From JAFAXA01 sp963777325 (GTDB lineage: Bacteria > Pseudomonadota > Alphaproteobacteria > Acetobacterales > Acetobacteraceae): 64,000 nucleotides of DNA. Below are positions 26,055 to 34,213 of this stretch, one piece after another; the stretch's first letter is position 1; each line of letters opens with the position of its first letter. Below the pieces are notes generated by a model, which had not been told where the DNA came from, did no database searches, and saw only the letters and a list, made by a program, of their open reading frames with translations. Position numbers and translations under genes: made by a program. Location of the stretch: NCBI GenBank assembly GCA_963777325.1, contig CAVZQE010000022.1, forward strand, positions 682,001-746,000, given 5' to 3'.

Positions 26055-27220
26055 TCACCAAACTCGCAGAGCCGATCTACCTCGACCACAATGCCACGAC
26101 CCCGGTCGATCGTCGGGTTCTGAACGCCATGTTGCCATACTTCAGCGACGTATTCGGTAATCCGTCGAGCGTCGAGCACGTTCACGGCAACCGGGCACAG
26201 CAGGCAGTCGCTCGGGCGCGTGCGCAGGTGGCCGCGGCGCTCGGCTCGCGCGAAAGCGAGATTGTGTTCACTGGTAGCTGCACCGAGGCGAGCAACATTG
26301 CGATTCTCGGCGCAGCCCGGGCGCGGCCAGAGCGGCGGCACCTGATAACCACCGCAATCGAGCACCCGGCCGTCCTCGAGCCGTTTCGGCGGCTCAAGCG
26401 CGAGGGCTTTGATCTCACCGTGTTGCCGGTTGACGAATACGCCCGCGTCAACCCGGCCGTGCTCGAAGAGGCCATGCGGGATGACACCGGTCTCGTCTCA
26501 ATCATGGCCGCAAACAACGAGGTCGGCACCACGCAAGCATTGTCTGAACTCGGCGCGATCGTAGAACGACGCGGTGCGCTCTTCCACACGGACCTTGCCC
26601 AGCTCCTGGCTCACCGCAGGGTGGACGTAACGGCTGAGCACATACACCTCGCCTCCGTTTCCGGCCACAAGGCATATGGGCCAAAGGGGATCGGCGCTCT
26701 CTACGCCCGGTCCCGATCACCCCGGGCTAGGCTCGAGCAGACGATTTGGGGTGGCGGCCAGGAGAATGGTCGTCGGTCCGGAACGCTCGCCGTTCCGCTC
26801 ATCGTCGGGCTAGGCGAGGCGCTCGAGATCGCGGGGCGCGAGGGACGCCGAGAGGGCGAGCGGCTTCGTGCCATATGTGCCGATTTCGTCGCGCGAGTGA
26901 CGAAGTCGATCGACGGCGTGTTCCTGAATGGCCATCCTACGGAGCGCGTTCCGGGAAACGTCTCATTGTCCATTGCCGGCATCGAGCCACTCGCCCTTAT
27001 CCACCGGCTCAACCATGTCGCCAGCTTCTCCGCGTCCAGCGCCTGCGCGACCGATAAGGTGCAAACAAGCCATGTGCTTATTGCGATGTTCGGCGATACG
27101 GCGCGGGCGAGGCAAGCCTTCCGGGTCTCCTCCGGGCGATCCACCACTGAGGGCGAGCTCTCGACGGTCGCCGACGCGATGATGGAAGCTGTAACCGAAC
27201 TCCGGCGGTTTGCGGCCTGA
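26051..27220 (+). CDS. dndA: Cysteine desulfurase DndA
   Basis: DndA is the PLP-dependent NifS/IscS-like enzyme that supplies sulfur from cysteine and loads DndC. The 389-residue protein shows IYLDHNATTPVD at the N-terminus, the PLP lysine in SGHKAYGPKGIGALY, and the active cysteine in SASSACATDKV. It is the last gene of the cluster, overlapping dndE. In the best-known clusters dndA stands first and divergent, so this order is a variant. Confidence 0.9.
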   Translation: MITKLAEPIYLDHNATTPVDRRVLNAMLPYFSDVFGNPSSVEHVHGNRAQQAVARARAQVAAALGSRESEIVFTGSCTEASNIAILGAARARPERRHLITTAIEHPAVLEPFRRLKREGFDLTVLPVDEYARVNPAVLEEAMRDDTGLVSIMAANNEVGTTQALSELGAIVERRGALFHTDLAQLLAHRRVDVTAEHIHLASVSGHKAYGPKGIGALYARSRSPRARLEQTIWGGGQENGRRSGTLAVPLIVGLGEALEIAGREGRREGERLRAICADFVARVTKSIDGVFLNGHPTERVPGNVSLSIAGIEPLALIHRLNHVASFSASSACATDKVQTSHVLIAMFGDTARARQAFRVSSGRSTTEGELSTVADAMMEAVTELRRFAA

Positions 27221-27955
27221 AACACCCTTAAAATCGACGAGATCAAGGCTACGCTCGACAGCACGCTGGTCGACCAGGTCGAATGGAAGACCAACGACGG
27301 CGGGCGCATCAAGGTGCGCGACCTCGTGGCGCTCGCGCTAGTCCCGCTGTCCCGCCTCGAGTACAAGCAAACGGAGCAGGTGAAGCGGTCGCCGACCGTG
27401 ATCTTCTCGTCGAAGGGCCAGTGCGTCGCGCTCTACGACAGTCTGATGTCCGAGGAGGGCGTCGCCTCGGAGACCAAGGGCAACATCGTCGAAATCGTTG
27501 ACCCCAAGGTGAAGAGCGCGCTGGCGATGATGAAGGACATGCCGCGGCTGTTCGACCTCATCTACAAGCTGCTTCCCGACAGCTACAACAAGGCCGGTGG
27601 CAAGTTCGGCAAGATCGACGGCGTACGCATGGCGTCGGACGGCAAGGTGCTCCGCTCGCACTACTACCGCGAGCCGGTAAGCTACTCCTACGGCGACGGC
27701 TACATGTACCCGCTCGTCTACGGCCTGACCTCGCTCATGAAGGTCACCGACGAGGGCGTGTCGTGGATCACGGATCCAGACGAGTTCATCAAGAAGAACA
27801 TGACGACCATTATGAAATCGTTCTACGCGATGATCGCCGGCGTGCAGTTCGATCCGGCCAAGGTCGGCAAGTCGGGCGGGGCCTACAACCTTGCATGCGA
27901 TTTAGTCGCTGCTGCGTATAAAGACGATCTGCTGCGTAAGCACGGCCTTGTCTAA
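27221..27955 (+). pseudogene. AIPR-family (abortive phage infection) protein, C-terminal fragment
   Basis: About 240 residues follow directly after the dndA stop with no start codon near the beginning. The sequence EWKTNDGGRIKVRDLVALAL, then FSSKGQCVALYDSLM, GKFGKIDGVRM, MYPLVYGLTSL and FDPAKVGKSGGAYNLACD, resembles the C-terminal part of AIPR proteins as I remember them. The N-terminal two thirds are missing, so it is a truncated gene left at the cluster edge. A GTG at 27314 could start a shorter product, but I doubt it is used. Confidence 0.55.
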
Positions 27956-28041
27956 GTCCAAGGTGGACTCTGCCGTTACGGGGCACTTTGACACTTTCCA
28001 TCCAGAACACCGCGTGCCGCACTGCCTCACGAGCGATCGCA

Positions 28042-28998
28042 ATGACTGATCAGGAGCCACAAAACCGCTCTCTGGAGGAGCAGAGTTACGCGAAGTGGGT
28101 TCGCGGCTCGCGGGGAGTTCTCGAGAAACGCTACACCGCCATCGATCCTGCGGACGTTGCAATAGTATGCACCTGCGGACGGAAAGGGTGCCATCGTGCA
28201 CAACTGCTGGACTTTCGGGAACACATAGCGGAGCTCTATCGTGTCCTACTGAGGCTGAACGAGCAGGAAGCCGCCATCGACGATCAGTCCGGGTGGGCCA
28301 GCGTGCTCTACGGCCTGAGAATGGCGGCTAGCATCGAGGACGTCGAAGCCAATACGGGCTATGTGGAAGATCCCATGGTGTTTGCGCTCTGTGAACCGAC
28401 CATCGACTACGAAAATGCGCAAAGTGAGATGGCATCAAAGTACGTGGCGGCAGCCACCATATTCAACTTTCTGTGGCAGGCATACGAAGCCATAGTTTTC
28501 CTTACTGCCCCGACTGAGCTGCGCAGGTTGGCTAAAGAGCAACGGCTCGGTGAGCGCGGACGGCGGCTGCTTGAAGCAAGAGAGGATTTGACCAGTCGCT
28601 TTCCGGGAACGAGCGATATTGTCAAAGTGGCCCTGCTGCATTGCAGGGGCGGTGGTCGGATGACAGAGCGCTGCGACCGGGTTCAGCAAAAGTTCGGCAA
28701 TAATGATCTCACGACCGCGGCTGAGCTCGTCCGAGAGTTCAGGAATTTCCTATTTCATGGTGGCGACGAGGCCCCGACCCACGAGGATTGGGGAGACATT
28801 CGTACGTCTCGATGCCGGATTTGTCGCTTCTACTCACTCTCGCGACTACTCCTCTACTTAATGCAGGCGATGGCGTGGATCACTCACGATGGTGAGGAAA
28901 AGCTGCTTCGGTATGAGACAGCCGACGATGAGCCAATCCCGCGCGAGACTCTTACAAGGCTACAATTCAAAATTTCAGAGGCGCTGTTGTCCGAATAA
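28042..28998 (+). CDS. Hypothetical protein with a HEPN-like Rx4H motif
   Basis: The 318-residue protein is intact and plausible in composition. Near residue 235 it has REFRNFLFHGGDEAP, where R-N-x3-H fits the R(N)x4-6H active site of HEPN ribonucleases. An N-terminal segment CTCGRKGCHRAQ could bind metal. The start at 28042 (MTDQEPQ) is preferred to an upstream one. It sits between the dnd cluster and the minus-strand operon, and converges on that operon. A toxin role in defence is an inference from motif and position. Confidence 0.5.
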   Translation: MTDQEPQNRSLEEQSYAKWVRGSRGVLEKRYTAIDPADVAIVCTCGRKGCHRAQLLDFREHIAELYRVLLRLNEQEAAIDDQSGWASVLYGLRMAASIEDVEANTGYVEDPMVFALCEPTIDYENAQSEMASKYVAAATIFNFLWQAYEAIVFLTAPTELRRLAKEQRLGERGRRLLEAREDLTSRFPGTSDIVKVALLHCRGGGRMTERCDRVQQKFGNNDLTTAAELVREFRNFLFHGGDEAPTHEDWGDIRTSRCRICRFYSLSRLLLYLMQAMAWITHDGEEKLLRYETADDEPIPRETLTRLQFKISEALLSE

Positions 28999-29055
28999 GC
29001 GAGTTCGCCTTTCGAGATTGTGCGTACGCGTGGCAGATCGAGGGACCGGCCTAAT

Positions 29056-29505
29056 CTAAGTGACCGCTCCATTGATCAGTTGCGCGTAGTCGCGCAAGAA
29101 CTCTCCGCTGGTGAACGGCCTGTCCTCGCGGTTCTCGGCGAGGAAGTCGTATCCACCGCTGGCGTAGGCGTTCATGCGCCGCATACCGTCGTCCGTCAGC
29201 TGGTTCGGGCTGTGCGGGTCAATCAACCGCCGGAACATGTCGCGCACCGCGTCGCGCTCAAGGATATCAATTCCGGCCTTCTTCAGCTCGGCCATGACGA
29301 GCAAGCCGATGAGGAAGCGGCTGGCCTCTTTGTAGTCGTCGACGAAGTTCTCGACGATTTCGGTGGTGCCGCCCGTTTCGTTCGACTTGCCCGACGCGAA
29401 CCCTGCCATCAGGCAGAAGTAGTATTGGTCGAACTCCGTATTAAACTCCCCGGCGATCTGCTTAAACCAGAGGCGGGCGTCGTTGCGGATACGGAAGCGC
29501 GCCAT
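29056..29505 (-). CDS. Conserved hypothetical protein (149 aa), last gene of the six-gene operon
   Basis: The protein starts MARFRIRNDARLWFKQIAGE and contains FDQYYFCLMAGFASGK, then a helical middle (RFLIGLLVMAELKKAGIDIL) and GGYDFLAENREDRPFTSGEF. I do not recognise the family. It shares one base with the stop of the SMC-like ATPase, so it is probably made with it and may be its partner. No catalytic motif is evident. Confidence 0.6.
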   Translation of the reverse strand: MARFRIRNDARLWFKQIAGEFNTEFDQYYFCLMAGFASGKSNETGGTTEIVENFVDDYKEASRFLIGLLVMAELKKAGIDILERDAVRDMFRRLIDPHSPNQLTDDGMRRMNAYASGGYDFLAENREDRPFTSGEFLRDYAQLINGAVT

Positions 29506-31484
29506 CAGAGCATCCCCTCGTCGGTCACGTCGAAGCGCATGAAGTAGTCTCGGTCCTTCACGAGCGTCGCGTTGTCAGTTTGGATCACACCGGTGGGCGG
29601 CAGATTCTGCTCGAGCCGCTTCGTGCCCGCAGTCCGGCGGAACAGGGTCAAGAATAGGATATCGTCGGATGCCTGTTCGAGCGCCTGCACGAAGCCGGGC
29701 CGCTCGGTATTGATAGTGAAGCCGATGAATTGGCTGCAGAGGTCGGGGATGAGCCTGCCGATGTTACGCCGCACGCCCTCGTCGATCGAACCCGCGGGGC
29801 TGTCCACGACCAGCGGGAAGTCGTTGTTGCCGCGCGAGAGCGCGCTCATCAGAAAGGTGTAGCCGATGGACAGCTTCTGGCCGGCGCTTGCATCGCGCTG
29901 GTTGACCAAATGTAGGCGCCGATCGATCTTCTCGAGGCGCAGCGGGTCATTGGCGAGAACGACGCCCAGTCGCTGATTAGTGTCGCGTAGCAGGTCCGCG
30001 CGGAGCGTCGTCCGCGCGATGGTCTCGGCGTCCGCGAGAATATTGCGGACGACGTCCGTCCGCGCCTTAAGTTTGACCGTCCTGCTCAGCTTTGCGATCT
30101 CGCCACGCGCGTCGGCGATTTTCTTCTGGACTAGCTTTAAAGACAGGATCGGACCGCCCGTCTCCTCCTCGCTCGGGGCGTCGAGGTCGAGCAGCGCAGC
30201 ATGGAGGCGCCTCAACTCGTCCTTGAGCGCGTCGAGCTCCTTCGTCCACGCCTCCAGGTCCGGATCGCCCGCCTCAATGAGCTTCTTCGTCAGGACCCCG
30301 AGCGTCTGGGTTGCATCTCGTTGCTGACGCTTCGCCCTGGTCAGGTCGCCGAGCGCCGACTGGAGCTGGGCATGGCGGCTCGGCTCGTCGGTGGGGGCGG
30401 TAAACAGCGAGATGTCCCGCTTGAGCGCATTGATCGTCCCCGCTTCCTCGTAGTCCATGAAGCCCTTGGCTCGCTTCTTGATCTCGATCCTCGCGGCCTC
30501 GGTCATCGTGCGACCGCAGATGCACTCCTCCTCCTTAATGAGGTCGTCGAAGAACTGCGCCGTGCTGGTCTCGGGAAGCCGCAGCTTCTCCAAGTTGTCG
30601 CGGAGCGCTACAAGCCAATCGACGAACCTGGGATGAAGCGCGAGCGGCATCCGCATCAGCGACATCACCTCGGCGGACGCGCTCTTCACTGCCGCGTTGG
30701 CGTTCCCAAGCGCAAGGTGTGCTTCGCTATGCTGCGCCTTGGTCGTCTCGACGCTGCCAACCTTGTCATCGATCCTCTTCTGCAGGGCCTCGGCCTTGAC
30801 GGTGCCTTCTGCTATCCGGCGCTGCGCCACTTCGCGCGCCTCCGTGAGTCTCGCCTGGTGCGTCACAAGGTCAGCGAGTTCCTTATTGAGCTTCTCGAGC
30901 GCGGCGGCACTTTTGGGGCCGCCCTGGCTGGTCGCCTTTTTCCACTGCTCTTCTATCGTCCTATCGACGTTGCCGATCAGATCGAGCTGGCACAAGGCAC
31001 CGATCGCCTGGTCGGCGCGATCAGTGGCGGGCTTCAGCAGCTCGTCGGCGAACTCGCCATCAAAGATGAAAAGGTCGAGGAAATCGCGCGTCAGGAACCG
31101 CTGCATGGCGGTCGGGGGATCCCACCGTCGCACGACGCCACCGCTGCTTGGCAAGGTGGTGCGGTAGCCCGCCGTCCCGGCTTCGAAATCAAGCAGTAGT
31201 TCGAATGTCAGCGGTTTCCCATCCATCAGCAGGTTGACGCGGAACTCACCCAAATCATTGGTCGCGCCAGGCCGCCGTAGTTCTCGGATCTGTGCTGGGC
31301 TCCATCTACTGGCGGCGTTGGTCAGGGAGGCCCGCAACAGATTAAGCGTAGTCGTCTTGCCCGTCCCGTTCGGCATTTGGATGAGAGCGACGCGCGCGGG
31401 CTCGCCATTCCTGCCGGTCAGGTCGATGCTGACGTCCGGACACCTAAGCCCGCGGCTCGACCAGCCCGCCACGCTAATCCTCAT
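29505..31484 (-). CDS. SMC/Rad50-like ATPase with a CxC zinc-hook-like motif
   Basis: The 659-residue protein has Walker A QMPNGTGKTTTLNLLRA near residue 38, FIFDGEFADELL as seen in DndD-like ATPases, and two coiled-coil stretches. Between the coils lies EEECICGRTM (residues about 315-325), a single CxC resembling half of a zinc hook. The signature SAGQKLSIGYTFLMSAL and Walker B FPLVVDSPAGSIDEGVRR complete the ATPase head. Dimerisation through the hook is inferred. It overlaps the 65-aa gene upstream by 11 bases and the 149-aa gene downstream. Confidence 0.75.
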   Translation of the reverse strand: MRISVAGWSSRGLRCPDVSIDLTGRNGEPARVALIQMPNGTGKTTTLNLLRASLTNAASRWSPAQIRELRRPGATNDLGEFRVNLLMDGKPLTFELLLDFEAGTAGYRTTLPSSGGVVRRWDPPTAMQRFLTRDFLDLFIFDGEFADELLKPATDRADQAIGALCQLDLIGNVDRTIEEQWKKATSQGGPKSAAALEKLNKELADLVTHQARLTEAREVAQRRIAEGTVKAEALQKRIDDKVGSVETTKAQHSEAHLALGNANAAVKSASAEVMSLMRMPLALHPRFVDWLVALRDNLEKLRLPETSTAQFFDDLIKEEECICGRTMTEAARIEIKKRAKGFMDYEEAGTINALKRDISLFTAPTDEPSRHAQLQSALGDLTRAKRQQRDATQTLGVLTKKLIEAGDPDLEAWTKELDALKDELRRLHAALLDLDAPSEEETGGPILSLKLVQKKIADARGEIAKLSRTVKLKARTDVVRNILADAETIARTTLRADLLRDTNQRLGVVLANDPLRLEKIDRRLHLVNQRDASAGQKLSIGYTFLMSALSRGNNDFPLVVDSPAGSIDEGVRRNIGRLIPDLCSQFIGFTINTERPGFVQALEQASDDILFLTLFRRTAGTKRLEQNLPPTGVIQTDNATLVKDRDYFMRFDVTDEGML

Positions 31485-31671
31485 CGTTGTTCCCCTTGAG
31501 CCTGACAGCGGCCATCACGTTCTCGTAAAAGCTGAGGTCCTGCTCCTCGCTGCTCTCGCCCTCGCTCTGGGCGCGCAGCCATGCGACGAGTCGCTGCGCG
31601 ACCGATCGCGGCTGACCCGCTTTCTCGGTCGCCTCGAACACGGCCATCTCCAGCGCGGGGTCAAGCGCCAT
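31474..31671 (-). CDS. Small hypothetical protein (65 aa) between helicase and ATPase genes
   Basis: The acidic 65-residue product (MALDPALEMAVFEATEKAG at its start, ending in a DED tail) overlaps the ATPase start by 11 bases. After removal of IS21 element 2, the helicase frame ends in SHGA-stop, overlapping this ATG, so it was translationally coupled to the helicase. The IS now separates it from its upstream operon half. Function unknown; a small adaptor is a guess. Confidence 0.55.
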   Translation of the reverse strand: MALDPALEMAVFEATEKAGQPRSVAQRLVAWLRAQSEGESSEEQDLSFYENVMAAVRLKGNNDED

Positions 31672-31887
31672 GCGATACCTCTCTGCGCGTTCCGGTCGAT
31701 CGTGATCACGGATTCCGTTTGATCGTGATCATCCGATCCGGTGGATCGTGATCATGCATTCCGGAGTATCGTGATCGCCGGTTCCGGTGATCATGATCAC
31801 GCTGGAGACGGCGGCGCCGGGCCGCTTCCGCTGACAGTCTTCAACCGACGGTAGTTTCGGTCCTTTGCCGAGGAGCAAGGGGCCGAC

Positions 31888-33420
31888 ATGCCGGGTGAGA
31901 GAGTGTCGATGCGGAAAATACGAGATGTTCTGCGGCTGCGATTTGGTCACCGGCTGCCGCAACGGACGATCGGCCAAAGTCTGCGGTTGAGCCAGGGCGC
32001 GGTCAGTGAGTACCTCAAGCGTGCCCAACGAGCCGGTCTGGCCTGGCCATTGCCGGACGATCTCGACGACACCGGGCTCGAGGCGCTGCTGTTCCCGCCA
32101 CCGCCCGACGTACCCACGGATCAACGCCCTGTTCCGGACTGGTCGGCGATCCACCGCGAGCTGCGTCGGCCGAACGTCACGCTGGCGCTGCTATGGGAGG
32201 AATACCGCGACGAGACTGCCGACGGGTTCGGTTACTCGTGGTTCTGCGACCTGTATCGCGCCTGGGTGGGGCAACTGAAGCCGACGCTGCGGCAGGTGCA
32301 CACGGCCGGCGAAAAGCTGTTCGTCGACTTCGCCGGTCACACGATGGAGGTGGTGGACGGGGCTACCGGCGAGATCCAGACGGCGCAGATCTTCGTCGCC
32401 GCGCTCGGCGCGTCCAGCTTCATCTATGCCGAGGCGACCTGGAGCCAAGCGCTGCCGGACTGGATCGCGGCCCACGTCAACGCGCTGGCCGCGATCGGAG
32501 GCGTGCCGCGGCAGATCGTCAGCGACAATCTCAAGTCGGGTATCAGCAAGGCCTGCTTCTACGAGCCGACGGTGAACCGCACCTACGCCGAGATGGCGAC
32601 GCATTACGGCACGGCGATCGTCCCGGCACGCCCTTACAAGCCGCGCGACAAGGCAAAAGTCGAGGTCGGCGTCCAGGTCGTGCAGCGCTGGATTCTGGCC
32701 CGTTTGCGCAATCGTCGGTTCTTCTCGTTGGCGGAGCTGAACGGCGCAATCCACGAGCTGGTCGCCGACCTCAACGACCGGCCGATGCGCGGATGGGACA
32801 CAACCCGGCGGGCGTTGTTCGAGCAGTTCGACCGTCCCGCCCTGCTGCCGCTGCCGCCGACGGCCTATGAATACGCCGACTGGAAGCGCTGCCGGGTCAG
32901 CCTCGACTACCACGTCGAGATCGCCAGGCACTTCTACTCGGTACCGTTCCAACTGCTGCGCGCCGAGGTCGAGGCGCGGATCACTGCCAAGACCGTGGAA
33001 ATCTTCCACCGCGGCAAGCTGGTCGCGGCGCATATCCGCAGCCTGCGGCCGCATCGACCGACGACGCTGGCCGAGCACATGCCGAGCTCGCACCGGCGCT
33101 ACCGGGATTGGACGCACGAGCGGATCCTGCGCGAGGCCGCCGCCGTCGGCGACGACACGGCCGCACTGCTCGAGGTGATCCTGCGCTCGCGCCCGCATCC
33201 CGAGCAGGGGTTCCGGTCCTGCATCGGCATCCTCGGGCTCGGCAAGCGATACGGCGCCGAGCGGCTGGACGGCGCGTGCGCCCGGGCCCTGGCGCTCGGC
33301 ACCCGCTCCTACGGCTCGGTGTCGGCAATCCTGAAGAATGCTCAGGAGAAGAAGACTGGTCCCGGCGGTCCGCCCGGGCTGCTGCACGAAAACATCCGCG
33401 GCCCCGGCTACTATCATTGA
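31888..33420 (+). CDS. istA: IS21-family transposase IstA (element 2)
   Basis: The 510-residue protein begins with an HTH (MRKIRDVLRLRFGHRLPQRT, then LRLSQGAVSEYLKRA). The DDE core follows: FVDFAGHTMEVVDG (first Asp), IVSDNLKSGISKA (second Asp) and KAKVEVGVQVVQRWILA (Glu). The C-terminal part RVSLDYHVEIARHFYSVPF is family-typical. Inserted in the opposite direction to the operon it interrupts. istB follows after 11 bases. Confidence 0.93.
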   Translation: MPGERVSMRKIRDVLRLRFGHRLPQRTIGQSLRLSQGAVSEYLKRAQRAGLAWPLPDDLDDTGLEALLFPPPPDVPTDQRPVPDWSAIHRELRRPNVTLALLWEEYRDETADGFGYSWFCDLYRAWVGQLKPTLRQVHTAGEKLFVDFAGHTMEVVDGATGEIQTAQIFVAALGASSFIYAEATWSQALPDWIAAHVNALAAIGGVPRQIVSDNLKSGISKACFYEPTVNRTYAEMATHYGTAIVPARPYKPRDKAKVEVGVQVVQRWILARLRNRRFFSLAELNGAIHELVADLNDRPMRGWDTTRRALFEQFDRPALLPLPPTAYEYADWKRCRVSLDYHVEIARHFYSVPFQLLRAEVEARITAKTVEIFHRGKLVAAHIRSLRPHRPTTLAEHMPSSHRRYRDWTHERILREAAAVGDDTAALLEVILRSRPHPEQGFRSCIGILGLGKRYGAERLDGACARALALGTRSYGSVSAILKNAQEKKTGPGGPPGLLHENIRGPGYYH

Positions 33421-33431
33421 GAGGAGATCCC

Positions 33432-34199
33432 ATGCTGATCCACCCCATGGTCGAGCGCCTGCGCGGCCTCGGCCTGGCCGCCATGGCCGACGCGTTCACC
33501 GAAATGCAGCGCAGTCCGGCCGCCGACGACCTGTCGCGCGAGGACTGGCTCGGTCTGCTGATCGATCGAGAGGCGACTGCGCGGGAGAGCAAGCGTCTCC
33601 AACGCAGGCTGAGCCAAGCCCGGCTGCGCCAGAGCGCCGTGATCGAGGACGCCGATCTGCGCACGCCGCGTGGGCTCGATCGTGGCCTGTTCCAGAAGCT
33701 CGCCGCCTGCGGCTGGATCCGCGACAGCCAGCATCTCCTGATCGTCGGCCCGACCGGGGTCGGGAAATCGTGGCTAGCCTGTGCGCTGGGCCACAAAGCC
33801 TGCCGGGACGGCTTTTCAGTGATGTATCGCCGGGCACCGCGCCTGTTCGCCGATCTCGCGACCGCGCGCGGCGAGGGACGGCTGACAAGGCTGATGACGA
33901 CGCTCGAGCGCACGCGCCTGCTCATCATCGACGACTGGGGCCCCGAGCCGTTGAACGCGGAGCAGCGGCGCGACCTGCTGGAGGTCATCGACGACCGCGA
34001 CCAGAAGGGCTCGTTGCTGATCACCAGCCAGGTTCCGGTTGCCCAATGGCACGAGATCATCGGCGATCCGACCCTGGGCGACGCGATCCTGGACCGCGTC
34101 GTTCACCGCGCGCATCGCATCGAGCTCAAGGGCGAGAGCCTGCGCAAGCGCAACGCGATCGCGACTACCGAAGGCTTGACGAACGCCAAGGAGAAGTGA
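33432..34199 (+). CDS. istB: IS21-family helper ATPase IstB (element 2)
   Basis: The 255-residue AAA+ protein has Walker A IVGPTGVGKSWLACALGHK near residue 105, Walker B LLIIDDWGPEPL, and ITSQVPVAQWHEIIGDPT. A GAGGAGA site precedes the ATG at 33432. It regulates target choice by the IstA beside it. Confidence 0.93.
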   Translation: MLIHPMVERLRGLGLAAMADAFTEMQRSPAADDLSREDWLGLLIDREATARESKRLQRRLSQARLRQSAVIEDADLRTPRGLDRGLFQKLAACGWIRDSQHLLIVGPTGVGKSWLACALGHKACRDGFSVMYRRAPRLFADLATARGEGRLTRLMTTLERTRLLIIDDWGPEPLNAEQRRDLLEVIDDRDQKGSLLITSQVPVAQWHEIIGDPTLGDAILDRVVHRAHRIELKGESLRKRNAIATTEGLTNAKEK

Positions 34200-34213
34200 G
34201 ACCCATTCAACCG

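Noticed and set aside
31474..31676. The 65-aa gene as the C-terminus of the helicase
   Set aside because: After excising the IS the helicase frame ends in SHGA-stop and the 65-aa protein is in another frame, so they are separate genes.
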